A stretch of DNA of 64,000 bases from Pseudomonas sp. ANT_H4 (lineage in GTDB: Bacteria > Pseudomonadota > Gammaproteobacteria > Pseudomonadales > Pseudomonadaceae), in NCBI RefSeq assembly GCF_008369295.1, contig NZ_VOBG01000008.1, positions 124,001 through 188,000 of the forward strand. The letters are read 5' to 3'. A program made the translations under genes and the position numbers. Position 1 is the first letter of the stretch. Each line of letters opens with the position of its first letter. This document shows positions 10,530 through 20,704 of the stretch, piece by piece. The notes under the pieces were generated by a model. The model made no database searches. It saw nothing but the letters and a program-made list of their open reading frames with translations, and was not told the DNA's origin.

Positions 10530-11584
10530 CACGGCAATTCCAACTGCTCATTCCCATTGTTCAAATCCAGCAAGCGCACACCAATTCCCAGCAACCGCAC
10601 CGGTTTCCCACCGCGCTTGAACGCCTGGGCCAGCAACTGCTGATAACTCTCAAGATCCCGCCCTGCCCCTGCCTGTTCCAAAGTAGTCTGAGTGAAGTCA
10701 TGGAATTTCACTTTGACGAAAGGTTTGCCCGGTCGATAGCTACTGTCGATACGAGCCATGCGCCCAGCCAGGGTGTCGATCAACTCGGGGAGTTTTTCCA
10801 GGCAACTGGACAGGTCCGGCAAATCGACGTCGTAGGTGTTTTCCACACTGATTGATTGCCGACGACTGTCGTTCTGCACAATGCGCTCATCAATCCCACG
10901 GGCCAGGCTCCACAGCCGCTCGCCGAAACTGCCAAATTCGCGCACCAGCGCCAGCTTGTTCCAGTCCCGCAGTTGCAGACAGTCTTCAATCCCCAGCCGC
11001 GCCAGCTTGTCCGCCGTGACCTTGCCCACGCCATGCAGCTTATTAACCGGCAACACAGAAACAAAATCCTCGACTTGATCCGGCGTTATCACAAACAACC
11101 CATTGGGCTTTTTCCAGTCGCTGGCGATTTTGGCGAGGAATTTGTTCGGTGCCACACCAGCAGAGACGGTGATATGCAGTTGATTGGAGACCCGGCGCCG
11201 GATGTCCTGGGCGATGCGCGTGGCACTGCCGCCAAAGAGCGGGCTGTCGGAGACATCCAGGTAGGCCTCATCCAGCGACAGTGGCTCAATCAGGTCGGTG
11301 TAATCACGAAAGATCGTCTGGATTTCCTTCGACGCTTCTTTATAGGCATCCATGCGCGGCTTGACGATGGTCAGGTCCGGGCAGAGCTTCAGCGCGTGGC
11401 GGGACGACATAGCCGAGCGCACACCGTAGGCCCGCGCCTCATAGTTGCAGGTAGCGATCACGCCGCGGCGGTCCGCCGAACCGCCGACGGCCAGCGGCTT
11501 TTGCGCCAGGGTCGGGTCGTCACGCATCTCGATGGCGGCGTAGAAACAGTCACAGTCGACGTGGATGATTTTGCGCTGCGTCAT
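10526..11584 (-). CDS. dinB: DNA polymerase IV (Y family)
   Basis: This 352-residue Y-family translesion polymerase begins MTQRKIIHVDCDCFYAAIE, carrying the first catalytic Asp. SLDEAYLDVS holds the catalytic Asp-Glu pair, and GVGKVTADKLARLGI is the helix-hairpin-helix of the thumb. The C terminus (QLELPW) resembles a sliding-clamp binding motif. The ATG at 11584 is chosen over a TTG at 11605; no clear Shine-Dalgarno sequence is visible. A LexA box 47 bases upstream predicts SOS induction. Error-prone synthesis here may matter more if mutS is inactive, as suspected below. Confidence 0.95.
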   Translation of the reverse strand: MTQRKIIHVDCDCFYAAIEMRDDPTLAQKPLAVGGSADRRGVIATCNYEARAYGVRSAMSSRHALKLCPDLTIVKPRMDAYKEASKEIQTIFRDYTDLIEPLSLDEAYLDVSDSPLFGGSATRIAQDIRRRVSNQLHITVSAGVAPNKFLAKIASDWKKPNGLFVITPDQVEDFVSVLPVNKLHGVGKVTADKLARLGIEDCLQLRDWNKLALVREFGSFGERLWSLARGIDERIVQNDSRRQSISVENTYDVDLPDLSSCLEKLPELIDTLAGRMARIDSSYRPGKPFVKVKFHDFTQTTLEQAGAGRDLESYQQLLAQAFKRGGKPVRLLGIGVRLLDLNNGNEQLELPW

Positions 11585-11630
11585 ATATAAGGAGGGAATG
11601 GTCAACGGATCGCCAGTATCTCACTCACAC

Positions 11631-11646
11631 CTGTATATAGCACCAG
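11631..11646. promoter_or_regulatory. LexA (SOS) box upstream of dinB
   Basis: CTGTATATAGCACCAG has the CTG-N10-CAG form with the AT-rich left half expected for gammaproteobacterial LexA sites. It lies 47 bases upstream of the dinB start codon. Confidence 0.8.
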
Positions 11647-11822
11647 TACTGTGAATCTTCTGACTAGCCGGCAGGAAAAAAGCCTCATGCATTTATTTTC
11701 TCAATCGAAACAGACACCCCAATAGAGCTAAAAGCCTCGGCCATACTGGGCCAGAGCCCTTTCATGTGTTGCCTTGGAGAGCTAAGCGATTGAACCACAA
11801 GCGCTTTTCTTTGAATTAGCGG

Positions 11823-11850
11823 TTGACACACCTACGTATCGCTGTAGAAT
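11823..11850 (+). promoter_or_regulatory. Sigma-70 promoter of first initiator tRNA
   Basis: TTGACA (11823-11828) and TAGAAT (11845-11850) are separated by 16 bases. The -10 box ends 13 bases before the tRNA 5' end. The same arrangement recurs in front of the second copy. Confidence 0.8.
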
Positions 11851-11863
11851 GCCGACACACAGA

Positions 11864-11940
<77 letters not shown>

Positions 11941-11950
11941 AACATCGAAA

Positions 11951-11978
11951 AAGGCTACTCGAAAGAGTGGCCTTTTTT
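11951..11978 (+). terminator. Terminator of first tRNA-fMet
   Basis: AAGGCTACTC pairs with GAGTGGCCTT (one T-G pair) across a GAAA tetraloop, followed by TTTT. It lies 10 bases after the tRNA 3' end. Confidence 0.9.
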
Positions 11979-12115
11979 GTGCGCATCTACTTTACCTTCG
12001 CAGTCGCCCCCTCCCTTCTTGTCCTACAAAAAACCTTACCCATCGAGCACTTACCGCTCGTAGATGACAATCACCGACTAATTCGCACTTATTTGACCCA
12101 TCCACCAATTAACGG

Positions 12116-12143
12116 TTGACACCTCGCCGCTGCTCTGTAGAAT
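12116..12143 (+). promoter_or_regulatory. Sigma-70 promoter of second initiator tRNA
   Basis: TTGACA (12116-12121) and TAGAAT (12138-12143) have the same 16-base spacing as in copy 1. The spacer sequence differs, and the two hexamers are conserved. Confidence 0.8.
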
Positions 12144-12156
12144 GCCGCCACACAGA

Positions 12157-12233
<77 letters not shown>

Positions 12234-12243
12234 AACATCAAAA

Positions 12244-12271
12244 AAGGCTACTCGAAAGAGTGGCCTTTTTT
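12244..12271 (+). terminator. Terminator of second tRNA-fMet
   Basis: It repeats the copy-1 terminator: a 10-bp stem with a GAAA loop (stem 12244-12253 with 12258-12267) and a following T run. Confidence 0.9.
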
Positions 12272-12501
12272 GTATCCGGTGAAAAAGTTCTTTTGAAACA
12301 ATGGCATGGCATCCTTCATGAAACCGGATGCGGTTTGTGGAGTCCATTCCATAGCAAGCTATGCTGACTACTCTCTAAGACTAATGCGCGCTGTCGCCGG
12401 ACCCGGTGAACCGCGTTAATATTTGTAATTATTTTGTCCATAGGGATTGGTAACTTGGCTGGATACCCCCATCCTGTCGCGCACAATCCACGAGGTGATT
12501 G

Positions 12502-15144
12502 ATGCGCGCCAACTCGTCTGAACCACAAGACACTGTCACAGCGACACAACCGATCCCCCCCACCCGTTTGCGCTGGCTGGATCTGTTGAGCAAGTACCGC
12601 CACCCCATAGGATTGGCTGTCACGCTGTTGCTGTTCACGATTGCCTTGATTGCCTGTCGCCACCTGCTGCTTGAGCTGGACCTGTACGCACTGCATGACT
12701 CAATCCTGCAAGTGCCCAAGCCTTCCCTGCTGGGTGCATTCGCCGCCGCTATCGCCGGCTTTATTATTCTATTGGGCTACGAGTTTTCCGGCGCCCGCTA
12801 TGCCGGTGTGAAGCTGCCCGCTAAAACATTGGCCTACGGCGGCTTTACCGCATTCGCCATCGGCAATGCCATTGGCCTGTCGATGTTGTCGGGTGGTTCG
12901 GTGCGTTACCGGCTGTATGCGCGGCACGGCATCGGCGCTTCAGAAGTTGCCCGTATGACGGTGTTCGCCAGCCTGGCCCTGGGTTGCGCCCTGCCCCCGC
13001 TGGCCGCCCTGGCCACCCTGAGCAACTTGCCCGCCGCCTCTAATGCGCTTCATTTACCCGCCAGCCTGCTCGGCGGTATTGCCGGCGCCGTTCTGCTGTT
13101 GTCGGTAGCGCTGTGCATCGGTATTTATCGCCGCCGGCTGGCGGAGCAACCTTATCCAGACAACCTGCTGGTCAAGGTCGGACGCCGCACCCTGCGCCTG
13201 CCCGGCCGCCGCCTGACTTTCCTGCAATTGATCATCACCGCCCTGGACGTCGCCGCTGCCGCCACCGTGTTGTATCTGTTGCTGCCGGAAGCACCACCCT
13301 TTGGTCCGTTCCTGCTGGTTTACCTGCTGGCCCTCGCCGCCGGCGTACTTAGCCATGTACCGGGTGGTGTAGGGGTTTTTGAAGCGATTCTGCTGGCGGC
13401 CTTCGCCGACAAGCTCGGTGCAGCGCCATTGGCCGCCGCCCTGCTGCTGTACCGGATGATCTATGTGGTGCTGCCGCTGTTGATCGCCTGCGTATTCCTG
13501 CTGGTCAATGAAGCCCAGCGCCTATTCCAGACGCAACAAAGCCTGCGGGTCGCTTCGGGCCTGGCCGCACCGGTTTTGGCGGTACTGGTTTTTTTGTCCG
13601 GCGTGGTACTGCTGTTCTCCGGCGCCACCCCGGAAATCGACTCACGCCTGGAAAACATCGGCTTCCTGATTCCCCACCGTCTGATTGACGCCTCGCACTT
13701 CGGCGCCAGCCTGATCGGCGTGCTCTGTCTGTTGCTGGCCCAGGGCCTGCGTCGACGTTTGTCGGCGGCCTGGATGCTGACCATGGTGCTGTTGCTGGTG
13801 GGCGCCCTGCTCTCCCTGCTCAAGGGCTTCGATTGGGAAGAAGCCAGTCTGATGACCATGACCGCCGTGCTGCTGGCCATCTTTCGACGCTCCTTCTATC
13901 GCGCCAGCCGCCTGACCGAACTACCGTTCTCGCCGTTGTACCTGGTGGCCAGCGTCTGCGTGCTCGGTGCTTCTATCTGGCTATTGCTGTTTGCTTATCA
14001 GGACGTACCTTACAGCCATCAGCTGTGGTGGCAGTTCACCCTCGACGCCAACGCCCCGCGTGGCCTGCGCTCGCTGCTGGGCGCCGCCGTAGTACTGGTG
14101 ATTGTTTCGTTGACCTGGCTGCTGCGCACCGCACGCCCGGTGATCCACCTGCCGACACCCGACGAACTGGAGCGCGCCACCAAAATCCTGATGGCTTCGG
14201 CGCAACCCGACGGTGGCCTGGCGCTGACCGGTGACAAGGCGCTGCTGTTTCACCCCAATGACGAGGCGTTCCTGATGTACGCCCGTCGCGGCCGCAGCCT
14301 GGTGGCCCTCTATGATCCGATCGGCCCCACCCAGCCACGGGCCGAGATGATCTGGCAGTTCCGCGACCTGTGTGACATTCACCACGCGCGCCCGGTGTTC
14401 TATCAGGTCCGTGCCGAGAACCTGCCTTACTACATGGACATCGGTCTGACCGCGATCAAGCTGGGCGAAGAAGCCCGGGTCGACCTGAAACGCTTTGACC
14501 TGGAAGCCAAGGGCAAAGAGATGAAAGACCTGCGCTACACCTGGAACCGAGGGACCCGGGACGGCCTGTCCCTGGAGATCTTTGATCCGGGCCAGGCGCC
14601 GATGGATGAGCTGAAAGTCATCTCCGACGCTTGGCTGACCGGCAAGAACGTGCGGGAAAAAGGCTTTTCCCTGGGACGATTCAGTAACGACTATCTCAAG
14701 CACTTTCGCATCGCGATCATTCGCTTCGAAGGGCACCCGGTGGCCTTCGCCAACTTGCTTGAGACGTATAGCCATGACCTGGCCAGCCTCGACCTGATGC
14801 GCGCCCACCCCGACGCGCCGAAACTGACCATGGAGTTCATGATGGTCGGCCTGATTCAGCATTATAAGAACCATGGCTACGGCCGCTTCAGCCTCGGCAT
14901 GGTGCCGTTGTCGGGCCTGCAACCACGTCGTGGCGCGCCCCTGACCCAACGCCTGGGCTCGATGGTGTTCCGCCGTGGCGAGCAACTGTATAACTTCCAA
15001 GGTTTACGCCGCTTCAAAGACAAGTTCCAGCCCGACTGGGAACCCCGTTACATGGCCGTGCCCGCAGGACTTGATCCGCTGGTGGCACTGGCCGATACCG
15101 CCGCCCTGATTGCGGGTGGCTTGACTGGATTGGTGAAACGCTGA
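12502..15144 (+). CDS. mprF: MprF-type aminoacyl-phosphatidylglycerol synthase
   Basis: The 880-residue protein has a long N-terminal membrane part (about residues 30-530, more than a dozen hydrophobic segments including LLFTIALIACRHLLLEL), matching the MprF flippase domain. A C-terminal soluble DUF2156 transferase domain follows. Family members move an amino acid (alanine in P. aeruginosa) from tRNA to phosphatidylglycerol, lowering negative surface charge and sensitivity to cationic peptides. GAGGTGA lies three bases before the ATG. The stop codon overlaps the next start (TGATG), so the pair is translationally coupled. Confidence 0.93.
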   Translation: MRANSSEPQDTVTATQPIPPTRLRWLDLLSKYRHPIGLAVTLLLFTIALIACRHLLLELDLYALHDSILQVPKPSLLGAFAAAIAGFIILLGYEFSGARYAGVKLPAKTLAYGGFTAFAIGNAIGLSMLSGGSVRYRLYARHGIGASEVARMTVFASLALGCALPPLAALATLSNLPAASNALHLPASLLGGIAGAVLLLSVALCIGIYRRRLAEQPYPDNLLVKVGRRTLRLPGRRLTFLQLIITALDVAAAATVLYLLLPEAPPFGPFLLVYLLALAAGVLSHVPGGVGVFEAILLAAFADKLGAAPLAAALLLYRMIYVVLPLLIACVFLLVNEAQRLFQTQQSLRVASGLAAPVLAVLVFLSGVVLLFSGATPEIDSRLENIGFLIPHRLIDASHFGASLIGVLCLLLAQGLRRRLSAAWMLTMVLLLVGALLSLLKGFDWEEASLMTMTAVLLAIFRRSFYRASRLTELPFSPLYLVASVCVLGASIWLLLFAYQDVPYSHQLWWQFTLDANAPRGLRSLLGAAVVLVIVSLTWLLRTARPVIHLPTPDELERATKILMASAQPDGGLALTGDKALLFHPNDEAFLMYARRGRSLVALYDPIGPTQPRAEMIWQFRDLCDIHHARPVFYQVRAENLPYYMDIGLTAIKLGEEARVDLKRFDLEAKGKEMKDLRYTWNRGTRDGLSLEIFDPGQAPMDELKVISDAWLTGKNVREKGFSLGRFSNDYLKHFRIAIIRFEGHPVAFANLLETYSHDLASLDLMRAHPDAPKLTMEFMMVGLIQHYKNHGYGRFSLGMVPLSGLQPRRGAPLTQRLGSMVFRRGEQLYNFQGLRRFKDKFQPDWEPRYMAVPAGLDPLVALADTAALIAGGLTGLVKR

Positions 15145-16424
15145 TGATTCGACGCTCCTGGCGGTATGTATTGGCCTTTGTAGTGCTGCTCGCCCTAGTC
15201 TTGGGTGGCGGCTATTGGTTCTGGAACCGCCCTGCCCCGCAGCCGACCCTGGAGCAGTTGCCCCAGGCCGACGGTTCGGTCATGACCCGCGTAACACCGA
15301 GCACCACACCGAAAGCACGGGTAGCCGTCGCGGTGATGGCCGACGAAACCCTTACCGACAATCAACTGATCGCTCTCAGCCAGGGCGGCGCCGCACAGAT
15401 CGTCCAGGTGATCCTGCCCAAGGACGACTGCAAGCTGCAGGAACAAGCCCTGCAAACCGCCCTGAGCCAGCTCAAGGGCCCGGCGACACTCGTCAGCGGC
15501 ATCGGCCCTGGCGCAGCGCTAGCCTGGCGCTGGCTGGCCGTGCAGAACGACGACAAGGCCAATGCCATCTCCGTCGGCTTCGCCCTGGTCCAGGAAGGCT
15601 GCAAGGACCCGCTACCCAAGACTGCCGCCCACGGCAGCTGGCTGGTGGCGTGGAACGACAACCCTGACGATGAAAGCGCCAGTTTCGTACGCGATACACC
15701 GCGTGCCACCACCAGTATCAGCGACTACGACATTCACTACCCGCAAGTACTGAACAACGAACTGCGCAAGCAATTGGTCGGTTCGGACAACGGCGGTCTG
15801 GCGATCCCGGTGGTGGAAGTACCTGCCGGCCAGACCAAGGACACCGTCACGCTGTTCCTGTCTGGCGATGGCGGCTGGCGCGACCTGGACCGCGACGTGG
15901 CCGGGGAAATGGCCAAGATCGGCTACCCAGTGGTTGGCATCGACACCTTGCGTTACTACTGGCAGCACAAAACCCCGGAACAGAGCGCCAAAGACCTCAG
16001 CGAACTGATGCAGCACTACCGGCAGAAATGGGGCACCAAGCGCTTCGTGCTGACCGGCTACTCATTCGGCGCCGACGTCTTGCCGGCCATCTACAACCGC
16101 CTGCCGCAAGCCGAGCAGCAGCGGGTCGACGCAATCATCCTGCTGGCCTTTGCCCGTACCGGCAGCTTCGAAATCGAAGTCGAAGGCTGGTTGGGCAATG
16201 CCGGCAAAGAAGCAGCCACCGGCCCGGAAATGGCCAAGCTGCCGGCAGCCAAGGTGGTGTGCATCTACGGCGCCGAAGAAGTCGACGAGAGCGGCTGCAC
16301 CGACAAGACCGCCGTGGGCGAAGCCATGAAGCTGCCGGGCGGCCATCACTTCGACGAGAACTACCCGGCTCTGGCCCAGCGCCTGGTGGATATCATAGAG
16401 AAGCGCCAGGGCAAGACCGAGTAA
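15144..16424 (+). CDS. VirJ/AcvB-type periplasmic hydrolase (alanyl-PG hydrolase-like)
   Basis: This 426-residue protein has an N-terminal membrane anchor or signal (residues 9-27) and two alpha/beta-hydrolase-like halves. The second carries the nucleophile elbow GYSFGAD (Ser307) and a likely catalytic His in PGGHHFDE. The first half has GIGPGAA at the equivalent site, without Ser. The P. aeruginosa gene in this position (PA0919, next to mprF PA0920) encodes a periplasmic alanyl-phosphatidylglycerol hydrolase, so the two probably make and remove the lipid. Coupling to mprF is by a one-base overlap. Confidence 0.85.
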   Translation: MIRRSWRYVLAFVVLLALVLGGGYWFWNRPAPQPTLEQLPQADGSVMTRVTPSTTPKARVAVAVMADETLTDNQLIALSQGGAAQIVQVILPKDDCKLQEQALQTALSQLKGPATLVSGIGPGAALAWRWLAVQNDDKANAISVGFALVQEGCKDPLPKTAAHGSWLVAWNDNPDDESASFVRDTPRATTSISDYDIHYPQVLNNELRKQLVGSDNGGLAIPVVEVPAGQTKDTVTLFLSGDGGWRDLDRDVAGEMAKIGYPVVGIDTLRYYWQHKTPEQSAKDLSELMQHYRQKWGTKRFVLTGYSFGADVLPAIYNRLPQAEQQRVDAIILLAFARTGSFEIEVEGWLGNAGKEAATGPEMAKLPAAKVVCIYGAEEVDESGCTDKTAVGEAMKLPGGHHFDENYPALAQRLVDIIEKRQGKTE

Positions 16425-16455
16425 CCCGAAACCGGGAATGCACTCGCAGCCCCAC

Positions 16456-16494
16456 AAAAAAGCCCCCGCTGCCGCAAGGCAACGGGGGCTTTTT
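16456..16494. terminator. Bidirectional terminator between convergent virJ-like gene and kup
   Basis: AGCCCCCG (16461-16468) pairs with CGGGGGCT (16483-16490), with an inner GCC-GCAA-GGC stem. An A run before and a T run after let it serve both strands. Confidence 0.92.
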
Positions 16495-16501
16495 GTTGGG
16501 C

Positions 16502-18403
16502 TTACATTTCTACCTGGGTACCCAACTCGATCACCCGGTTCACCGGTAGCTTGAAGAAGCGCAGGTTGCCGTTGGCGTTCTTGAGCATGAAGGCGAACAG
16601 CCCTTCGCGCCAACGGGCCATGCCTTCAAGCTTGGAGGCGATGACCGTCTCGCGGCTGAGGAAGTAGGTGGTGCGCATCGGACTGAAGTCCAGGTCGTCC
16701 AGATGGCACAGTTTCAGCGCCTCGGGCACGTCCGGCTCATCGACGAAACCAAAGTGCAGGATCACCCGGAAGAAGCCCTCGCCGTAGGAGTCGACTTCAA
16801 AGCGGCGCTGGGCCGGCACACGCGGGATGTCTTCGTAGACCACCGTCAATAACACCACCTGCTCATGCAGCACCTGATTATGCAGCAGGTTATGCAGCAA
16901 GGCGTGAGGCACGGCATCAGGTCGCGCCGTCAGGAACACCGCGGTGCCCTGCACTCGATGAGGAGGCTGTACCTGGATACTGCTGATAAAGATCGGCAGC
17001 GGTAGCCCGCCTTCATCCAGACGGTCCACCAACAGCTCTTTGCCGCGCTTCCAGGTGGTCATCAGGATAAACAGCACAATCCCCGCAAGAACAGGGAAGG
17101 CACCACCCTGGAGGACCTTCGGCACGTTGGCGGCAAAGAACAGCCCGTCTACCAGCAGGAAACCGACCAATACAGGGATTGCCAGGACCGGTGGCCATTT
17201 CCACAGCAGCAGCATCACCGCCGACACCAGAATGCTAGTGATCAACATGGTGCCGGTCACCGCCACACCGTACGCCGATGCCAACGCGGTAGACGACTCG
17301 AAGCCCAGCACCAGCAGGATCACCCCGACCATCAGCGACCAGTTCACCGCGCCAATATAGATCTGGCCCTGTTCGGCGCTGGACGTGTGCTGGATATGCA
17401 TACGCGGAATGTAACCCAACTGAATCGCCTGACGGGTCAGGGAGAATGCACCGGAAATCACTGCCTGAGATGCGATCACCGTAGCCAGTGTCGACAGGCC
17501 CACCAGCGGAATCAGCGCCCAACTTGGCGCCAGCATATAGAACGGGTTGCGTGCCGCTTCAGGGTTTTCCAGTAACAACGCGCCCTGGCCAAAGTAGTTG
17601 AGCACCAATGCCGGCAGCACCAGCGCGAACCAGGCCCGAGCAATCGGCTTGCGGCCGAAGTGGCCCATGTCGGCGTACAAGGCTTCAGCGCCGGTCAGCG
17701 CCAGCACCACAGCACCGAGGATCGCCACGCCCATGCCCGGATGGACGATAAAGAAACGCACCCCCCATACCGGGTTCAGCGCATTGAGCACCTCGGGGTG
17801 TTGGACGATCCCATGAATGCCCAAGCCGGCCAGCACCAGAAACCACAGCACCATCACCGGCCCAAACAGCTTGCCGATGCGGTCGGTGCCATGTTTCTGG
17901 ATCAGGAACAGCCCGACCAGTACCACCAGCGACAACGGCACCACCCAACGCTCAATACCGTCAAAGGCCAGCTCCAGGCCTTCTACCGCTGACAGCACCG
18001 AGATTGCCGGGGTGATCATGCTGTCGCCGTAAAACAGCGCTGCACCAATCAGGCCGAGAATCACCAGCACCGAACGCAATCGCGGATAAGGTGCCGCTGC
18101 CCGCCGGGCCAGCGCCGTCAGGGCCATGATACCGCCCTCGCCCTGGTTGTCGGCCCGCAGGATAAACAATACGTACTTGATCGAAACGACCCAGATCAGC
18201 GACCAGAAAATCAGCGCCAGAATCCCGAAGACACCGTCATGATTAACCTGAACCCCGTACGCCCCGGAAAACACCTCTTTAAGGGTGTAGAGCGGGCTGG
18301 TGCCGATATCCCCGTAGACCACCCCGACTGCCGCCACCAGCATACCGATCGGCTTTGCGTTGGATTGCTCGGCACCTGCTGCCTGACTACTTGCCTGACC
18401 CAT
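16502..18403 (-). CDS. kup: Kup-type potassium uptake protein
   Basis: The 633-residue transporter begins with a short polar stretch followed by the Kup signature [17 protein letters not shown]. About 12 membrane segments occupy residues 20-450, with a cytoplasmic C-terminal domain of about 180 residues. Kup proteins take up K+ with H+. The ATG at 18403 is chosen over a TTG one codon upstream because GGAGTGA is correctly spaced. It converges on the alanyl-PG hydrolase-like gene. Confidence 0.95.
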   Translation of the reverse strand: MGQASSQAAGAEQSNAKPIGMLVAAVGVVYGDIGTSPLYTLKEVFSGAYGVQVNHDGVFGILALIFWSLIWVVSIKYVLFILRADNQGEGGIMALTALARRAAAPYPRLRSVLVILGLIGAALFYGDSMITPAISVLSAVEGLELAFDGIERWVVPLSLVVLVGLFLIQKHGTDRIGKLFGPVMVLWFLVLAGLGIHGIVQHPEVLNALNPVWGVRFFIVHPGMGVAILGAVVLALTGAEALYADMGHFGRKPIARAWFALVLPALVLNYFGQGALLLENPEAARNPFYMLAPSWALIPLVGLSTLATVIASQAVISGAFSLTRQAIQLGYIPRMHIQHTSSAEQGQIYIGAVNWSLMVGVILLVLGFESSTALASAYGVAVTGTMLITSILVSAVMLLLWKWPPVLAIPVLVGFLLVDGLFFAANVPKVLQGGAFPVLAGIVLFILMTTWKRGKELLVDRLDEGGLPLPIFISSIQVQPPHRVQGTAVFLTARPDAVPHALLHNLLHNQVLHEQVVLLTVVYEDIPRVPAQRRFEVDSYGEGFFRVILHFGFVDEPDVPEALKLCHLDDLDFSPMRTTYFLSRETVIASKLEGMARWREGLFAFMLKNANGNLRFFKLPVNRVIELGTQVEM

Positions 18404-18587
18404 CAATCACTCCTGCCCTTGACCTAAGGCCTTTTATAAACAGCGCGCCTATGTACGGGCACCTAAGCTGTCCACAGAATGCGCTGTTTTACTTCTAGTT
18501 ACAGACGATTTGTTGACCACCCAGATTCATCCAAGTGCAACGGCGCGAAGCATAGCGCAGCACTCGTCGCATTTCCCTGCATAAAGC

Positions 18588-18616
18588 TGGTCAAGTGCGT
18601 TGCCCGTCGCTAGAAT
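18588..18616 (+). promoter_or_regulatory. Possible promoter of rimO in the kup-rimO gap
   Basis: TGGTCA (18588-18593) and TAGAAT (18611-18616) are 17 bases apart and point towards rimO. The 302-base kup-rimO interval (18404-18705) holds divergent promoters; I see no further gene or structured RNA in it. Confidence 0.4.
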
Positions 18617-18705
18617 TGCGCACTTTTTGATCAGAGGCGCATCAAGCGCCCGTCCGCCGCCTTGTCGTGCACGACTGGCAGCGTCATTCAATACCGAGGT
18701 TAGAC

Positions 18706-20046
18706 ATGTCCACCACCATCGCAAAGGCCAACCCCAAGGTTGGCTTTGTATCCCTGGGTTGCCCAAAGGCCCTGGTCGACTCCGAGCGCATTCTCACGCA
18801 ACTGCGCATGGAAGGTTATGACATCGTGTCCACCTACCAGGACGCCGACGTGGTGGTGGTCAACACCTGCGGCTTTATCGACTCGGCCAAGGCTGAGTCT
18901 TTGGAAGTGATCGGTGAAGCCATCAAGGAAAACGGCAAGGTCATCGTCACCGGCTGCATGGGCGTGGAAGAAGGCAACATTCGCAACATACACCCCAGCG
19001 TGTTGGCCGTAACCGGCCCGCAGCAGTACGAGCAAGTGGTCAACGCCGTGCACCAAGTAGTGCCGCCGCGCCAGGATCACAACCCGTTGATCGACCTGGT
19101 ACCGCCTCAAGGCATCAAGCTGACCCCGCGCCACTACGCATACCTGAAGATTTCCGAAGGCTGCAACCACAGCTGCAGCTTCTGCATCATCCCGTCGATG
19201 CGCGGCAAGCTGGTCAGCCGCCCAGTGGGCGACGTGTTGGACGAGGCCCAGCGTCTGGTCAAGTCTGGCGTCAAAGAGTTGCTGGTGATCTCCCAGGACA
19301 CTAGCGCCTACGGCGTCGACGTCAAGTATCGCACCGGTTTCTGGAACGGCGCGCCGGTGAAAACCCGCATGACCGAACTGTGTGAAGCCTTGAGCAGCCT
19401 AGGCGTGTGGGTGCGCCTGCATTACGTCTACCCGTACCCACACGTTGACGAACTGATCCCGCTGATGGCCGCCGGCAAGATCCTGCCGTACCTGGACATC
19501 CCGTTCCAGCACGCCAGCCCGAAAATCCTCAAGGCCATGAAACGCCCGGCCTTCGAAGACAAGACCCTGGCGCGGATCAAGAACTGGCGCGTAATCTGCC
19601 CGGAACTGATCATTCGCTCCACCTTCATCGTCGGCTTCCCCGGCGAGACCGAAGAAGACTTCCAGTACCTGTTGAACTGGCTGACCGAAGCCCAACTGGA
19701 CCGCGTTGGTTGCTTCCAGTACTCGCCGGTGGAAGGCGCCCCGGCCAACCTGCTGGACGCGGCGATTGTTCCGGATGAGGTCAAGCAAGACCGTTGGGAG
19801 CGTTTCATGGCCCATCAACAGGCCATCAGCTCGGCGCGCCTGCAACTGCGCATTGGCAAGGAAATCGAAGTGCTGATCGACGAAGTCGACGAACAAGGCG
19901 CAGTCGGCCGCTGCTTCTTCGATGCCCCGGAAATCGACGGTAACGTATTTATCAATGATGCCAGCGGCCTCAAGCCCGGTGACAAGGTCTGGTGCACGGT
20001 CACCGATGCCGACGAGTACGACTTGTGGGCTGAAAAGCGCGGCTAA
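18706..20046 (+). CDS. rimO: Ribosomal protein S12 methylthiotransferase RimO
   Basis: The 446-residue radical-SAM enzyme adds a methylthio group to an Asp of ribosomal protein S12. The N-terminal UPF0004 domain carries its cluster cysteines (Cys19 in SLGCPKA, Cys55, Cys84). The radical-SAM CxxxCxxC is [10 protein letters not shown] (Cys153, 157, 160), and a TRAM domain ends the protein. The start at 18706 has GAGG upstream; the open frame further upstream is not needed. A terminator follows. Confidence 0.97.
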   Translation: MSTTIAKANPKVGFVSLGCPKALVDSERILTQLRMEGYDIVSTYQDADVVVVNTCGFIDSAKAESLEVIGEAIKENGKVIVTGCMGVEEGNIRNIHPSVLAVTGPQQYEQVVNAVHQVVPPRQDHNPLIDLVPPQGIKLTPRHYAYLKISEGCNHSCSFCIIPSMRGKLVSRPVGDVLDEAQRLVKSGVKELLVISQDTSAYGVDVKYRTGFWNGAPVKTRMTELCEALSSLGVWVRLHYVYPYPHVDELIPLMAAGKILPYLDIPFQHASPKILKAMKRPAFEDKTLARIKNWRVICPELIIRSTFIVGFPGETEEDFQYLLNWLTEAQLDRVGCFQYSPVEGAPANLLDAAIVPDEVKQDRWERFMAHQQAISSARLQLRIGKEIEVLIDEVDEQGAVGRCFFDAPEIDGNVFINDASGLKPGDKVWCTVTDADEYDLWAEKRG

Positions 20047-20072
20047 TTTTGCAAGCATGGTGTGAAAAATTG

Positions 20073-20108
20073 AAAAGCCCTGCTCTTTGACAAGATGCGG
20101 GGCTTTTT
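20073..20108 (+). terminator. Terminator of rimO
   Basis: AAAAGCCCTGC pairs with GCGGGGCTTTT (one T-G pair), followed by further T residues. Confidence 0.85.
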
Positions 20109-20159
20109 TAGGTCTATCGTATTGCCATCAGTGCCAATCATTGGCAAGGGGCTGCGGGC

Positions 20160-20633
20160 ATGCGTCAGCATTCGGTTATCCATACACCTAAATCCAGCGA
20201 TTATCAGGAGTTGACCCGCATCTGGGAGGCATCGGTGCGCGCTACCCATGACTTTCTGCCGGACAGTTACATCGAGCTGCTGAAAAACCTGGTGCTGACC
20301 CGCTACCTGGATGCAGTGATGCTGATCTGCACCAAGGACTCGCGCCAGCGCATCACCGGTTTCGCCGGAGTGGCGGTGGGCAAGGTCGAGATGCTGTTCA
20401 TTGATCCGCAACACCGCGGGCAAGGCCTGGGCCGACAGTTGCTGCGCTATGCCATTGAGTCAATGAATGCCGAGGAACTGGACGTCAACGAACAGAACCC
20501 GCAAGCCCTGGGTTTCTACTTCAAACAGGGTTTCGAAGTGATCGGACGTACGGAGCATGACGGTATGGGGCAACCTTATCCGTTGTTGCACATGCGTTTG
20601 CGCCAGGATCAGCAACAGGCCCGCCGAGGCTAA
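20160..20633 (+). CDS. GNAT-family N-acetyltransferase (YjaB-like)
   Basis: The 157-residue protein shows the acetyl-CoA binding segment RGQGLGRQLL preceded by VEMLFIDPQHRG, and the C-terminal GFYFKQGFEVIGRTEHDGMG typical of YjaB/YiaC-like GNATs. The acceptor substrate is not evident. It lies alone between rimO and the pseudouridine-synthase-like gene, on the same strand as both. Confidence 0.82.
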   Translation: MRQHSVIHTPKSSDYQELTRIWEASVRATHDFLPDSYIELLKNLVLTRYLDAVMLICTKDSRQRITGFAGVAVGKVEMLFIDPQHRGQGLGRQLLRYAIESMNAEELDVNEQNPQALGFYFKQGFEVIGRTEHDGMGQPYPLLHMRLRQDQQQARRG

Positions 20634-20704
20634 ATGAAATGGAGCCGGGATTAACCGGCGCCACACAGGTACAATAGCTGCCCCCTTTTGCTACGGCCCA
20701 TGTC

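Noticed and set aside
13981..15000. 339-residue open frame opposite the mprF transferase domain
   Set aside because: Antisense shadow of a strongly supported gene; no ribosome site.
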